The position numbers and the translations under genes are program-made. A stretch of DNA of 64,000 nt, from assembly GCA_963837005.1 (NCBI GenBank), contig CAWIMC010000018.1, positions 496,001 to 560,000 on the forward strand, in the 5' to 3' direction. Under the pieces are notes generated by a model. It was given only the letters and a program-made list of their open reading frames with translations. It made no database searches and was not told the origin of the DNA. Source of the stretch: CALDTK01 sp963837005 (GTDB lineage Bacteria > Bacteroidota > Bacteroidia > Chitinophagales > Saprospiraceae). This document shows positions 28,401 to 36,360 of the stretch, piece by piece (the first letter of the stretch is position 1; the number at the start of each line of letters is the position of its first letter).

Positions 28401-28816
28401 GCGATCGCGAAACCAATATTCTCGCGCTTGTACACCACCGGAGGCTCCAGTCCTGCCGGAAAGCTCGGGATCCGATCGACGGCATTGCGCACGTCATCGA
28501 CGACGAGATCCGTATCGTAGCCCTTCAAGACTTCGATCGTAAGCGTGCCGGCGTTCTCGCTGCTCGATGAGGTGATTCGCTCGATCCCGGAGACGCCCTT
28601 TAGGTTCTCCTCGATCTTGTTGACGACGCCTTCCTCTATCTCCTCTGGGCTCGCCCCCGGCAAAATGGTCTGCACCGAGATGATCCGGCTCGGCACCTCC
28701 GGAAAGAAGGTCGACCGCATGTTCGACAGCCCGATGCCCCCAAACACCAGCATCGCCACCATCAGCAGGTTAGCCGCGATCGGGAACTTCACGAAGTAGG
28801 TGATGATGCTGCGCAT
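25442..28816 (-). CDS. RND efflux pump inner-membrane transporter
   Basis: A 1124-residue proton-driven RND transporter (AcrB/MexB/CusA superfamily) exporting drugs or other compounds with the adaptor and TolC. It shows two halves, each with six TM helices and a large periplasmic loop: MRSIITYFVKFPIAANLLM at the start, GASPEEIEEGVVNKIEENLKG, ILVIGILVDDGIVIAENIYQRW (TM4 acidic pair) and IALIGVLVNDALVLVTSYNEF in the second half. It is longer than usual because of an insertion of about 45 residues after the TM4 segment; this charged cytoplasmic insert holds an exact copy of the dispersed 16-mer (QVLAKAE). Substrate cannot be predicted. Confidence 0.95.
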   Translation of the reverse strand: MRSIITYFVKFPIAANLLMVAMLVFGGIGLSNMRSTFFPEVPSRIISVQTILPGASPEEIEEGVVNKIEENLKGVSGIERITSSSSENAGTLTIEVLKGYDTDLVVDDVRNAVDRIPSFPAGLEPPVVYKRENIGFAIAVAISGDVSLQALKRYARQMETDLIQRDGISKIDLSGFPEEEIEIAFRENDLQAYGLTFAQAATAVRGANLDITGGTIKTVDEELLLRSRQKEYYAPGLRDIVVKTTPGGGVVKLDDIADIRDRWADSPNRVYIDQKPAVVVSVSNTLEEDMLSITEEVKTYVEDFNAANTEVQMTVTRDASTTLNDRIDLLSSNGITGFIIVCVTLALFLNWRLAFWVAAAIPISFAGMFIVASIIGLSINVLSLFGMILVIGILVDDGIVIAENIYQRWEEGLDVEEPDHDEQVLAKAEQTNALTLLSDDERTLGERSRLARKKREAENAAINGTLQVLPAVFSAILTTVVAFMLFFFIDGRLGDFFADMSMVVILSLVFSLVEGVLILPTHVAHSKALQMDPHAPKPKFMQFFDDIMDWLRDKLYAPVLDFAMSQRLITVAIMVALLLITVGAVSGGLISTTFFPNIERDELAINLKMPAGTREEVTQQYLDRLYRAVEQADDSLSTYFFNDEKRAVEQTEISLGPSTYQGSLTVNLLDGDKRDSLKLRAFGNAVRKFAGPMPEAETLTFGGASAFGKPVTVSLRGRDGEMLKAAAREVSDALKDIKELSDVTDNNQEGLREINITLNERGRALGLDEGSVLAQVRGGFFGSEVQRLQRGRDEVRVWVRYAEDNRATVDQLSNMRIRTAQGAFVLGDVARLETERGTVAINHIDGQRDLSVEADVSSDEVSVSDVTAQVQTQIVPEILSRYPGITADFEGQNREQRKTSSSVGLIGPIILSLMFFIIALTFRSMSQTLMVALLIPIAFIGVAWGHFFMTSVMPSNYPLSLFSALGLIALIGVLVNDALVLVTSYNEFLEEGRPQMQALRDACLGRFRPIILTTVTTLAGLGPIMFEKSLQAQFLIPMAISVSFGLLATTVCLLAVLPSLLILSNRFKVVLHKVWTGFGGGYADVEAAAPANATRNWGLYFGGMLVLIGLLIFLQTAPALFAGN
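27533..27548 (-). repeat. Dispersed 16-mer, exact (RND pump)
   Basis: Read as V-L-A-K-A inside the extra cytoplasmic insertion. Confidence 0.95.
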
Positions 28817-28926
28817 GCTTAGTAATTGTTGAATTGTTGAAGGTTGAATTGTGGAATGCGCTACCGCGGGGGGGCGCCCGTTCGAGTGGCTCCTGCCAGT
28901 GGGCGCATGTCGAGCTCACATACACT
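28817..28926. repeat. Intergenic repeat element between adaptor and RND genes
   Basis: It begins with TTGTTGAATTG-like direct repeats (28824-28853), followed by a core GCGCTACCGCGGG ... GCGCATGTCGAG that closely resembles the core of the 10227-10372 element. It occupies exactly the gap between the adaptor stop (28927) and the RND start (28816). Confidence 0.6.
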
Positions 28927-30042
28927 TCACCCCCTCGACCGCACCTTCATCCCTTCGTACGCCCCCGATATCGACTCCTCCAAGACGGGCAAATCCGCTG
29001 GTAGGCCCCGGACGTATACTTTGTCACCGACCCGTCGCACCACCTCGACCTGCCGCAGCGCCAGGCTGCTGTCGGGCACGACGTAGACCTCGTCCTCGCC
29101 AACGAGGAGGCGCTGGTCGAGTTCGACGACGCCGTCGAGGGAGGCCCCGCGGACCTCACCCCGGAGGAAGAGCCCTTCGCGCAGGCCCTGCCCGCTCACG
29201 TTGAGGTAGACGGTCGCCGCCTGCGTGTTCGGGTCGATCTGGGTGGAGAGCCGTGAGACGGTGCCGCGGTAGGTCTCGCCGTTAGGTCCGGTGAGGGTGG
29301 CCTTGGCACCGATGGGCAGAAAGCCTAGGTCGCGTACCGGGACGCTGGCGGCGAGTTCGTAGTCGGAGGCTGTGAGGGTGGCCAGGGGTTGGCCCGAGCG
29401 GACGAGTGCGCCGGTGGTGGTGGAGACTTCCGTCAAAACTCCCGTGAAGGGTGCCCGCAGCGTGTATTTGCTGTAGCGCTCCTCGGCAGATTTGATGCTG
29501 TAAAACTGGCTGTAAATATCCTTAGCGTTCAGAAAAAAACGGGCGGCATCCGTAGCGACGGGCGGCAGGTCGGCAAGCGTGCGCTCGGGGTTGAGACCCC
29601 GCAAGTAGGCGTCCCAGGCGGGGAAGGTTTCGGGGTAGTCGATCTTGAGTTCCGGCATGGCCTGCGCGATGATGCGCGCGAGGGTGCTCTTCTGTGCGAG
29701 GAGCGTGTAGCGGGCCTCGGTGTCATTGATGCGCGCGAGCACCTCGCCCTTGCGGTAGGTGACCCCAACCTTGAAGGCGTGGGCGGAGTTGTCGAACACG
29801 CCGGTAACCTCCGCGATGACGGGGGCACTCTGGAAGGCAACGAGGCGTCCTTGCAGCGGTACCTCCAAATCCACCTTCGCCGTCACGGGCAACTGGGTGT
29901 TGACCTCCCGAACGGCCGTGGCGCTCGGTTTTTTCGGTTGGGGGGGATTGCTGTTACGGAGCTTGTAGCTAACGGCCGCGCCGGCGGCAAGCAACGCGAG
30001 CACAGTGAGCACCTGCAGGGCGATGCGTAAGTAAGGGTGCAT
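28927..30042 (-). CDS. RND efflux periplasmic adaptor (membrane fusion protein)
   Basis: A 371-residue HlyD/AcrA-type adaptor bridging pump and TolC. N-terminal anchor RIALQVLTVLALLAAGAAVSYKL; lipoyl-like half motifs around VPLQGRLVAFQSAPVIAEVTGVF and RAPFTGVLTEVSTTTGALVRSGQPLATL flank an alpha-hairpin; a beta-barrel domain follows (PIGAKATLTGPNGETYRGTV). Start chosen at ATG 30042, directly before the membrane anchor; the longer frame to 30156 adds no conserved sequence. It is first gene of the efflux operon and divergent from the NYN gene. Confidence 0.92.
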   Translation of the reverse strand: MHPYLRIALQVLTVLALLAAGAAVSYKLRNSNPPQPKKPSATAVREVNTQLPVTAKVDLEVPLQGRLVAFQSAPVIAEVTGVFDNSAHAFKVGVTYRKGEVLARINDTEARYTLLAQKSTLARIIAQAMPELKIDYPETFPAWDAYLRGLNPERTLADLPPVATDAARFFLNAKDIYSQFYSIKSAEERYSKYTLRAPFTGVLTEVSTTTGALVRSGQPLATLTASDYELAASVPVRDLGFLPIGAKATLTGPNGETYRGTVSRLSTQIDPNTQAATVYLNVSGQGLREGLFLRGEVRGASLDGVVELDQRLLVGEDEVYVVPDSSLALRQVEVVRRVGDKVYVRGLPADLPVLEESISGAYEGMKVRSRG

Positions 30043-30262
30043 AGGCGGGACTGGTGGGTCGCGAAGATGGAACAACGTGCGGGAGCGGGGTTGAGATGCG
30101 AGGGTACCATTTTCTATGATCCTCGGGCACGAGCCAAAGCTCTCGAAAGATCGCACCGCGTAGGTTTTGCGCTGCCAGCCGGGTCAATTACCTTTCGATT
30201 GCCGCAAGAGAAGTGTTCAGGTTCTATGTCGAATCTCGGGTTGCTTCTCGCGAAAACCCCAG

Positions 30263-31996
30263 ATGACAAATACTTCGACCATCGCCGTGTATTGGGACTT
30301 CGAAAACATTCACCTGTCCGTCGGAAGCCTGCTCGGACGCGGGCCTTCCTACGGTCCGGTAGATACGCTCGTCAACCTGGAGGCGATCATGGGCTACATC
30401 GCTGGTTTTGGCGTCGTCGCCATCAACCGTGCGTACGGTAACTGGCAGTGGTACGGTAAGTACGGCTCGCACCTCCAGCAGCACTCGATTCAAACGGTGC
30501 AGATGTTCCCGTCGGGTCGAAACGCGAAGAACGGTGCCGACATCCGCATGGCGATCGATATCATGGACGACCTAGCGCGCTTCCCGAACATCGCCACGGT
30601 CGTGATCGTGTCCGGCGACGTGGACTTCGTACCCGTCGCACAGCGCGTACGCCAGGCGGGCATCGGCGTGGTCGGCATCGGGACTATCGCAGCGTCTAAC
30701 AAGAACTGGATCGCCAGCTGTACGGAGTTCAAGCAGTATGGCAACCTGCTACCGCGCAGGGCGAACGATATGAACATGGATTCGCCCCTCGTAGAGACCT
30801 CGCGCAACGACAACCCTGCGAGCCTGCTCGTCCGCGCGATCAACAATACCCAGCGGCGGCGCGGCACCGAATGGGTGGGCCTCGGCGACATCCGGCCCGC
30901 GATGACACAACTCGACTCGACCTTCGACCCCGCCGCCTACGGGGAGACCAAATTTATCAATTTCGTGCGTCGCTTTGAGAACTTGGTCGAAGTACGCACC
31001 TACCCGGATGCCCTTCCCGAGATCAACCTCAAACCCGGAGCTCTCGAAGAGGCGCAGGAGTTCGACATGGCAAGTGGCTTTGACGCCTTTGGGCTCCCGG
31101 AGATCCTCGCCCGAGACTTTCGGCCGTTTGACTTTGGCTACCTCGACGACGTGGTGCCCTGTATTGTGGGTCTGGCCGGAGGCGACACTCCGCAGACCGA
31201 CATTTCGGCGGTGAAGGCATTGCTGAGCGAGTGCCTGCCAGCGGGGCAAATCCACGGCTACTACGACCTCTTCCGCAAGACCGCCGTGTTCCAAAAGAAA
31301 GATACCGGAGAGGTATGGGTGCCCGGAAACCTCAACAGTCCGGAGGTCGTCCGTACTCAGGTGATCGGCGCCTTGCTGAGCTACCTGGATGCCGTCACGC
31401 GGGAGACCGTTAGCGTGGAAGAATTCGTGACAGCCCTCGGCGGGGATGAGCAGCTGCTCGACGAGGTGGCCCGCCTCCCGGCCCTCGATCAACTCCCGGT
31501 GGCCGTCACCCTGCCGGTGCACACTCCTGCCCCCGCGCCACCCGCCGCTGCCGGAGGCCTGTCGACACCGGCGAGGATCATCCGCCAGCGCGGGATATTC
31601 GTTCCGAGCCCCGAACAACTCGAGGAGGTCGCCCAGTGGATCTCGCTCGGGGCGCAGGACCAAGCGACCTTTAGTGGCCCCACCGAGATTACCGAGCACC
31701 TTTCCGAACTCCCTACGGTGGGTACCCTCGACGAGGCCGATCGCCTGTACAAAAGTGTTTACACCGCTCACTGTTTCGAGCGGGTGCCGAGTGGGTATAG
31801 AGTGCACGGGGCCCTCCTTCGACCGACGAGCGTCAAGGTCCAATTGCTCGGGCGACTACTGGCGTATATCGAGTTCATTGCCGAGGCCGAGGTCGCTCGC
31901 GAGGACTTCGCCCGCCTCTTCGACGACGAGGCCTTGGAGGCTATCATCATGGATCTACCGGGTGAGTCGGAACTGCCGGTGCCTATCCATAGATAG
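30263..31996 (+). CDS. NYN-domain ribonuclease-like protein with OST-HTH (LOTUS) domain
   Basis: A 577-residue protein. Residues about 5-160 form a NYN/LabA-like PIN-fold nuclease domain: IAVYWDFENIHLS, RAYGNW, KNGADIRMAIDIMDDL and VVIVSGDVDFVPVAQRVR supply the acidic metal-binding residues. Around 195-270 is an OST-HTH-like segment (SLLVRAINNTQRR ... FINFVRRFENLVEV). The C-terminal half holds two copies of a repeat of about 90 residues (ALLSECLPAG ... LIGALLSYLD, and HLSELPTV ... LLGRLLAYIEF), each ending near EEFV/REDFARLF. The family link is to RNA cleavage or silencing; the target is unknown. ATG 30263 begins the NYN domain. Confidence 0.88.
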   Translation: MTNTSTIAVYWDFENIHLSVGSLLGRGPSYGPVDTLVNLEAIMGYIAGFGVVAINRAYGNWQWYGKYGSHLQQHSIQTVQMFPSGRNAKNGADIRMAIDIMDDLARFPNIATVVIVSGDVDFVPVAQRVRQAGIGVVGIGTIAASNKNWIASCTEFKQYGNLLPRRANDMNMDSPLVETSRNDNPASLLVRAINNTQRRRGTEWVGLGDIRPAMTQLDSTFDPAAYGETKFINFVRRFENLVEVRTYPDALPEINLKPGALEEAQEFDMASGFDAFGLPEILARDFRPFDFGYLDDVVPCIVGLAGGDTPQTDISAVKALLSECLPAGQIHGYYDLFRKTAVFQKKDTGEVWVPGNLNSPEVVRTQVIGALLSYLDAVTRETVSVEEFVTALGGDEQLLDEVARLPALDQLPVAVTLPVHTPAPAPPAAAGGLSTPARIIRQRGIFVPSPEQLEEVAQWISLGAQDQATFSGPTEITEHLSELPTVGTLDEADRLYKSVYTAHCFERVPSGYRVHGALLRPTSVKVQLLGRLLAYIEFIAEAEVAREDFARLFDDEALEAIIMDLPGESELPVPIHR

Positions 31997-32111
31997 TCCT
32001 TGCTGCGGCAGAGTTAGCCCATTTTCGACGAGGGGTTTCCATGCGCAACTGGCGCGCAGCGCCGCTTCGCTCAGCAAGGGTCATGTACGCCGAGCGCCAG
32101 GTCCTCACGGG

Positions 32112-32660
32112 CTACTCTCGTGCTCTAAACGACCACACGAGTGTCGCGGGAATAGTTTGCGGAGGCGAGCGCTCGATGCGGGTAAATTCTATGATGATGT
32201 TGACGTTTGGGTCGGCGAGCAAGTCGCGCACATCCGCCTCGGAGGGGACGAGGTCGAGGCGGGCACCGACGTCGTTGCGGATCTGGTCGCGGTAGAAGAT
32301 CTCGCGCGCCTGCCGAAAGTCATCGGTGTAGGCCCGGACGCTGACCTCTAGCGCGAAGTTCCAGTCGAGTCCCGACTCGTTGATGAGAAGGGTAGCTTGC
32401 TCCGGGACGACGCTCCCCCACTCCCCCCAGGAGTTGCCGGTCTCGCGCATGAAGCGGGCGTGCTCCGTAGAGATGTCGCGGATCCGGAAGGCGTGCGCCG
32501 CGATGGGATTGAGTCCTGCCCCCACCGTGAAGGTGACGGGGGTTAGCTGAAGCCGTGTGCCGCCCTCGACTTTGTCCCCGCAGGCACTAACACACAGCAC
32601 GCTCGCGAGGCCGAGACCTACGATTGCAAGGGAAGAGCAGAACCTGGTGAATTGTGGCAT
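32112..32660 (-). CDS. Putative lipoprotein of unknown function
   Basis: 182 residues with a lipoprotein signal ending LCVSAC (Cys about 27), so anchored in a membrane, probably the outer one. The body is beta-rich (LQLTPVTFTVGAGLN, VNIIIEFTRIER, ATLVWSFRARE at the end). No family recognised. It is transcribed divergently from the GCS2-CBS gene about 100 bases away and convergent with the NYN gene. Confidence 0.65.
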   Translation of the reverse strand: MPQFTRFCSSLAIVGLGLASVLCVSACGDKVEGGTRLQLTPVTFTVGAGLNPIAAHAFRIRDISTEHARFMRETGNSWGEWGSVVPEQATLLINESGLDWNFALEVSVRAYTDDFRQAREIFYRDQIRNDVGARLDLVPSEADVRDLLADPNVNIIIEFTRIERSPPQTIPATLVWSFRARE

Positions 32661-32763
32661 ACGGGGGCTCCAACGCCAAACGAGGGTGTTAGCGTTTGCT
32701 GCGCGGCGATAATGGGTCTGTAGCGATACTCTCCTACCTTACCCGCCTAACTTTCCGAAGATT

Positions 32764-34692
32764 ATGGGTGTAGCCAACGTTCGTCTCCCAGGAGACCCGA
32801 TTCAGTCGCAAGCCTTCGTGCGTCACATCCTCCGCGACCTACAGGCGCTGGAGTACATGCTCGAGAACGATTGGTTCGAGAATGACATCGTCCGCATTGG
32901 CGCGGAGCAGGAGATGTGCCTCGTCGATACGCGAACCTACAAGGCGGCGCCGATCAACACCACTATTCTGGAGGCGCTCAAGGAGTATTCGTGGGCTGAC
33001 TCCGAGCTGGCCAAGCACAACCTCGAGACCAACCTTACGCCCCACGTCTTCGTCGGGGATGCCCTCACGCGGATCCACAACGAGGTCGACGAGCACCTCG
33101 AGCTCATTAACGCTGCCGCCGCGCCGCACAATGCAGCCGTGGTCTTGACCGGGATTTTGCCGACGCTGCGCAAGGGCGACCTCGACATCTCCAACCTTAC
33201 GCCGCGACCACGCTACCGAGCGCTGATGGAGGCGATCGACTCACACAAGTCGAACAAAAACTACGAGATCCGCCTCAAGGGGATCGACGAGCTGACGATC
33301 ACACACGACTCACCGCTGATCGAGGCGGCGAACACGAGTTTCCAGGTGCACCTGCAGGTGAGTTCGAAGGAGTTCGTCAAGATGTACAACATCTCACAGG
33401 CGCTCACGGGCCCTGTTTTGGCGACAGCCGTCAACTCCCCGATCGTGTTCGGGCGCAGGCTCTGGCACGAGAACCGGATTGCCCTGTTTCAGCAGGCGCT
33501 AGACACCCGCTCGACGAAGGACCACATGCGCGAGCGAGCACCGCGCGTAAGTTTCGGGAAGAGCTGGTGCGACAAGTCGATCCTGGACATCTACCGGGAG
33601 GACCTGTCACGGTTCCGCGTGCTGCTGGCCGCCGACATCGACGACGATAGCCTCGCCGACATCGCTGCGGGACGAGTGCCGCGGCTGCACGGCCTACAGG
33701 TCAACAACTCAACCGTCTATCGCTGGAATCGCCCCTGCTACGGCATCAGCGATACCGGCAAGCCCCACTTGCGGATCGAGAACCGGGTTTTGCCGGCAGG
33801 CCCCACCACCGCCGACGAGATTGCGAATGCCGCGCTCTGGCTCGGGGCCATGGTAGGCATGTCGAGCCGCGTAAACGACATTCGCGAGCACATGAGCTTC
33901 GACGACGTGGCCGACAATTTCGCGAAGGCAGCCCAGTTCGGGATCGACTCGAAGTTCAACTGGTTTGGGGAAGGTAAAATCCCGGCTTCTACCCTACTCA
34001 CTGAGGAGATCATCCCGATGGCGCGCGAGGGCCTGACGGAGCGCGGAATCGACTCGGCCGACATCGACAAGTACATGGGCATCGTCGAGGAGCGCGTCAA
34101 GAAGGTGAGCACGGGCGCGCGCTGGCAGCTGAAGAGCTTCACGAAGCTGAAGGATACCGTCGGACGCGATGAGGCGCTGAGCAACATGACGGCGGCAATG
34201 ATGCACAATGCGGCCACCGGCAAACCCGTGCACGAATGGCCCCTCGCAGATGCCGAAGCTATGCCAACCTATATGCCGAAGCGCTTGCTTGTAGAGGAGT
34301 TTATGGAGACCGATCTGTTCACCTGCCACTCTGAAGACTTAATTGATCTGGTGGCGGAGATGATGGATTGGCGCAAGATTCGCTACATGCCGGTCGAGGA
34401 TGGGCAAGGGCACTTGTGTGGTTTAGTAACGGCTCGGTTGATGTTGCGTCACCATGTACGCTTGAGTCGATCGTTGTCTACAGAGAAGACGCTTATTAAG
34501 GACATTATGGTCGATAGGCCCATTACGGTAGGTCCGCAACAGACGATCGTTGAAGCGATGGATTTGATGCGAATAAATAAGGTCGGATCGCTGCCGGTGG
34601 TGAAGGGGGAAGAGTTGATTGGAATTATTACGGAGATGGATTTTTTGAGGATCAGTGGACGGTTGATTCGGCAGTTAGAGACGATGGGGTGA
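32764..34692 (+). CDS. GCS2-type carboxylate-amine ligase fused to a CBS domain pair
   Basis: 642 residues. The N-terminal ~480 resemble the GCS2/YbdK glutamate-cysteine ligase family: VRIGAEQEMCLVD, HNLETNLTPHVF, GILPTLRKGDLDISNLTP, EAANTSFQVHLQV and HLRIENRVLPAGPTTADE contain the acidic and basic residues of the ATP/metal site. The C-terminal ~130 hold two CBS motifs (VEEFMETDLFTCHSED ... RYMPVEDGQGHLCGLVT and IKDIMVDRPITVGPQQTIVEA ... LPVVKGEELIGIITEMD). The CBS pair would let adenine nucleotides control the ligase. The product is uncertain: gamma-glutamyl or another amide ligation. A strong GC hairpin follows the stop. Confidence 0.85.
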   Translation: MGVANVRLPGDPIQSQAFVRHILRDLQALEYMLENDWFENDIVRIGAEQEMCLVDTRTYKAAPINTTILEALKEYSWADSELAKHNLETNLTPHVFVGDALTRIHNEVDEHLELINAAAAPHNAAVVLTGILPTLRKGDLDISNLTPRPRYRALMEAIDSHKSNKNYEIRLKGIDELTITHDSPLIEAANTSFQVHLQVSSKEFVKMYNISQALTGPVLATAVNSPIVFGRRLWHENRIALFQQALDTRSTKDHMRERAPRVSFGKSWCDKSILDIYREDLSRFRVLLAADIDDDSLADIAAGRVPRLHGLQVNNSTVYRWNRPCYGISDTGKPHLRIENRVLPAGPTTADEIANAALWLGAMVGMSSRVNDIREHMSFDDVADNFAKAAQFGIDSKFNWFGEGKIPASTLLTEEIIPMAREGLTERGIDSADIDKYMGIVEERVKKVSTGARWQLKSFTKLKDTVGRDEALSNMTAAMMHNAATGKPVHEWPLADAEAMPTYMPKRLLVEEFMETDLFTCHSEDLIDLVAEMMDWRKIRYMPVEDGQGHLCGLVTARLMLRHHVRLSRSLSTEKTLIKDIMVDRPITVGPQQTIVEAMDLMRINKVGSLPVVKGEELIGIITEMDFLRISGRLIRQLETMG

Positions 34693-35042
34693 GGGTGGCC
34701 GGCGGGCGAAGCCCGCCGGCGGCGATGACCTGCGGTGGCGATGACCTTTGGTGGCGTTGGCCTGCGGCGTTGCTGTTCGTGGGTGCTGTGGGGGGGGTGG
34801 GCATTATGTTCCCTCGTACGCTTGGCCGGTGGTAGGGCTGTGTTTGCCTGGCTCCGCCAGGTCCACAGCCGTCTCGTCGAGCGCCCTCGGGACCTGGCAG
34901 AGCCAGGCAAACACGGCTCGTCTTACGTGCCTGGCTTTCGTCCCAGGGCGTAGGTTCGACTCACTCTTCGAGCAAACGCCAAAGGCGCCAAGAACTCCTT
35001 CGATCTTAGGGGCCAGCGCGCAGAGCGCGTCGAACCTGCCCC
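34693..35042. repeat. Hairpin-rich intergenic region
   Basis: Contents in order: a perfect 10-bp stem with a GAA loop (34698-34720), possibly the end of the GCS2-CBS transcript although it lacks a T run; three imperfect 16-base tandem units built on GGCGATGACCTG (about 34720-34770); a large hairpin with 23-bp arms matching at 22 positions (34841-34863 and 34891-34913); and outer arms AGGTTCGAC / GTCGAACCT near 34951 and 35029. No ORF is convincing. It resembles a REP-type cluster. Confidence 0.7.
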
Positions 35043-35792
35043 CTACTCCCAATCCTGCAGCCGCTCCAAATACAGATACCCCTCGATAAACGCCCGGTGC
35101 TCCGCACTCGTCATCAACTCTAACAACTCCAGCGCCGAGACGTAACTCGCCAGGTTACCGTTGGACGAGTGGAACTTCCCGTCGGCCACGTAAGTCGTCG
35201 TGTTCTCGTCCTGCACCTTCAGCGCCGGGTAGTCCTGCTGCAACTGCTCCCCGCCCCCGATCCACGTCACGATCTTGCGGCCGTCGGCGATGTGGGACTC
35301 GCCGATGAGTTGGGCGCCGGCGCAGTTGCTCACGGTATATTTCGTCTCTTCGTTCTTGCGCTGGATGAAGTCGATGATCCTCGGGTTGTGCACCTGGGAG
35401 TACATGTCGTAGGCGCTCGGCACGAAGAGTACCTCGAGGGTCGGGCAGTTCTCGAAGGTGTAGTCGGGCACGAGCTTGAGGCCTTCCTCGGTGATGATCG
35501 GCGCGGCGGTCTCGGCGATCGTGACGACGTTGAAGAGCCGTTCGCCGGCTTCATTAGCTTTCGCGAAAACGTCCGACGCGGCGACGACCTCGCTCTGCAA
35601 CACGCCATTGTACATCAGCAGGCCGACGGTGGGCAGGTCTGCGCGGAAGGGCTTCAGGTGGGCGGTGAGCGTGTCGACCTGGGAGATGGTGCTGTCGACC
35701 GCGGCGATGCCGTCACGCTCGGCGGGGGATTTGTCACCGCCGCAGGCGAAGAGTAGGGTAGCGGCGAGGAGGGCGAGGTGGTCGCGGGGCAT
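35043..35792 (-). CDS. DJ-1/PfpI-family lipoprotein
   Basis: 249 residues: lipoprotein signal ending LLFAC (Cys 17), then a DJ-1/PfpI glutamine-amidotransferase-like fold (LPTVGLLMYNGVLQSEVVAASDVF, TLEVLFVPSAYDM, and the nucleophile-elbow-like TVSNCAGAQLIGESHIADGR). The Cys in SNCAGA is a plausible active residue. Related cytosolic domains sit in transcription regulators, but here there is no DNA-binding domain and the protein is exported. Substrate unknown. A variant of the dispersed motif encodes DVFAKAN. Confidence 0.78.
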   Translation of the reverse strand: MPRDHLALLAATLLFACGGDKSPAERDGIAAVDSTISQVDTLTAHLKPFRADLPTVGLLMYNGVLQSEVVAASDVFAKANEAGERLFNVVTIAETAAPIITEEGLKLVPDYTFENCPTLEVLFVPSAYDMYSQVHNPRIIDFIQRKNEETKYTVSNCAGAQLIGESHIADGRKIVTWIGGGEQLQQDYPALKVQDENTTTYVADGKFHSSNGNLASYVSALELLELMTSAEHRAFIEGYLYLERLQDWE

Positions 35793-36023
35793 GGTCCGTT
35801 CGGTTGAGAACCTAATTACGCTAAGAGGAAGCTGTGGTTTTGATCATTGAAGAAATAGCGAGTCTATCATTTTAACGAGCTATCCTTTTATAATCCGCCA
35901 AATGTGGAATCGATTAGGCACATTAGGCGAGTTATGATTTAGCCGGCTGTCGCCAAAACAGGCAGGGCGCCGCTTGGAATCGCCCCGCGAACTAGTGCCT
36001 TCAATGTTGCAGATGTTGAGGCC
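35793..36023. other. Intergenic region before the tandem repeat
   Basis: Contains an A/T-rich stretch near 35840-35930, unusual for this window, which could hold the promoter of the DJ-1 lipoprotein gene, and a two-mismatch variant of the dispersed motif at 35945-35960. No gene seen. Confidence 0.4.
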
Positions 36024-36213
36024 GGGGCGCTGCGCACGACGAGGCAATGGGGTTTAGGGAAACGGGCCACCACTCGGAAGTGGTCGAACGGCCCTCCGGG
36101 GCGCAGCGCACGACGAGGCAATGGGGTTATGGCAAACGGGTCGCCACTCGGAAGTGGTCGAACGGCCCTCCGGGGCGCTGCGCACGACGAAGCAATGGAG
36201 TTATGGCAAACGG
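36024..36213. repeat. 74-bp tandem repeat, about 2.6 copies
   Basis: Units start with GGGGCGC at 36024, 36098 and 36172 (period exactly 74), differing at only a few bases; the third unit is cut off where the yitT remnant begins. Each unit contains the small hairpin CCACTCGGAAGTGG. It marks the left boundary of duplicated segment copy A. No coding potential is evident. Confidence 0.85.
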
Positions 36214-36318
36214 GGTAAGCACGGAGTACAGCGCGACCTCGCGCCGTCAAAATTATGGCCGCCACCGTGAAGAGCACCACGTTGGAGACCAGGATGACCT
36301 TTCCGATGGCGACACTCA
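36214..36318 (-). pseudogene. Remnant of a yitT-like gene
   Basis: About 105 bases align with 54789-54890 inside the intact yitT gene; the encoded stretch AIGKVILVSNVVLFTVAAIIL matches the intact protein's SIGKVILVFNVVLFTVAAVIL. Both ends are lost. It shows that the duplicated segment once reached into yitT. Confidence 0.8.
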
Positions 36319-36360
36319 ACGAGTCTAGCAGGCCACGAATCTGTCGGTGCTACCGACGCG

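Noticed and set aside
36024..36213. Possible CRISPR array
   Set aside because: Units are contiguous and near-identical over the full 74 bases with no variable spacers and no cas genes.
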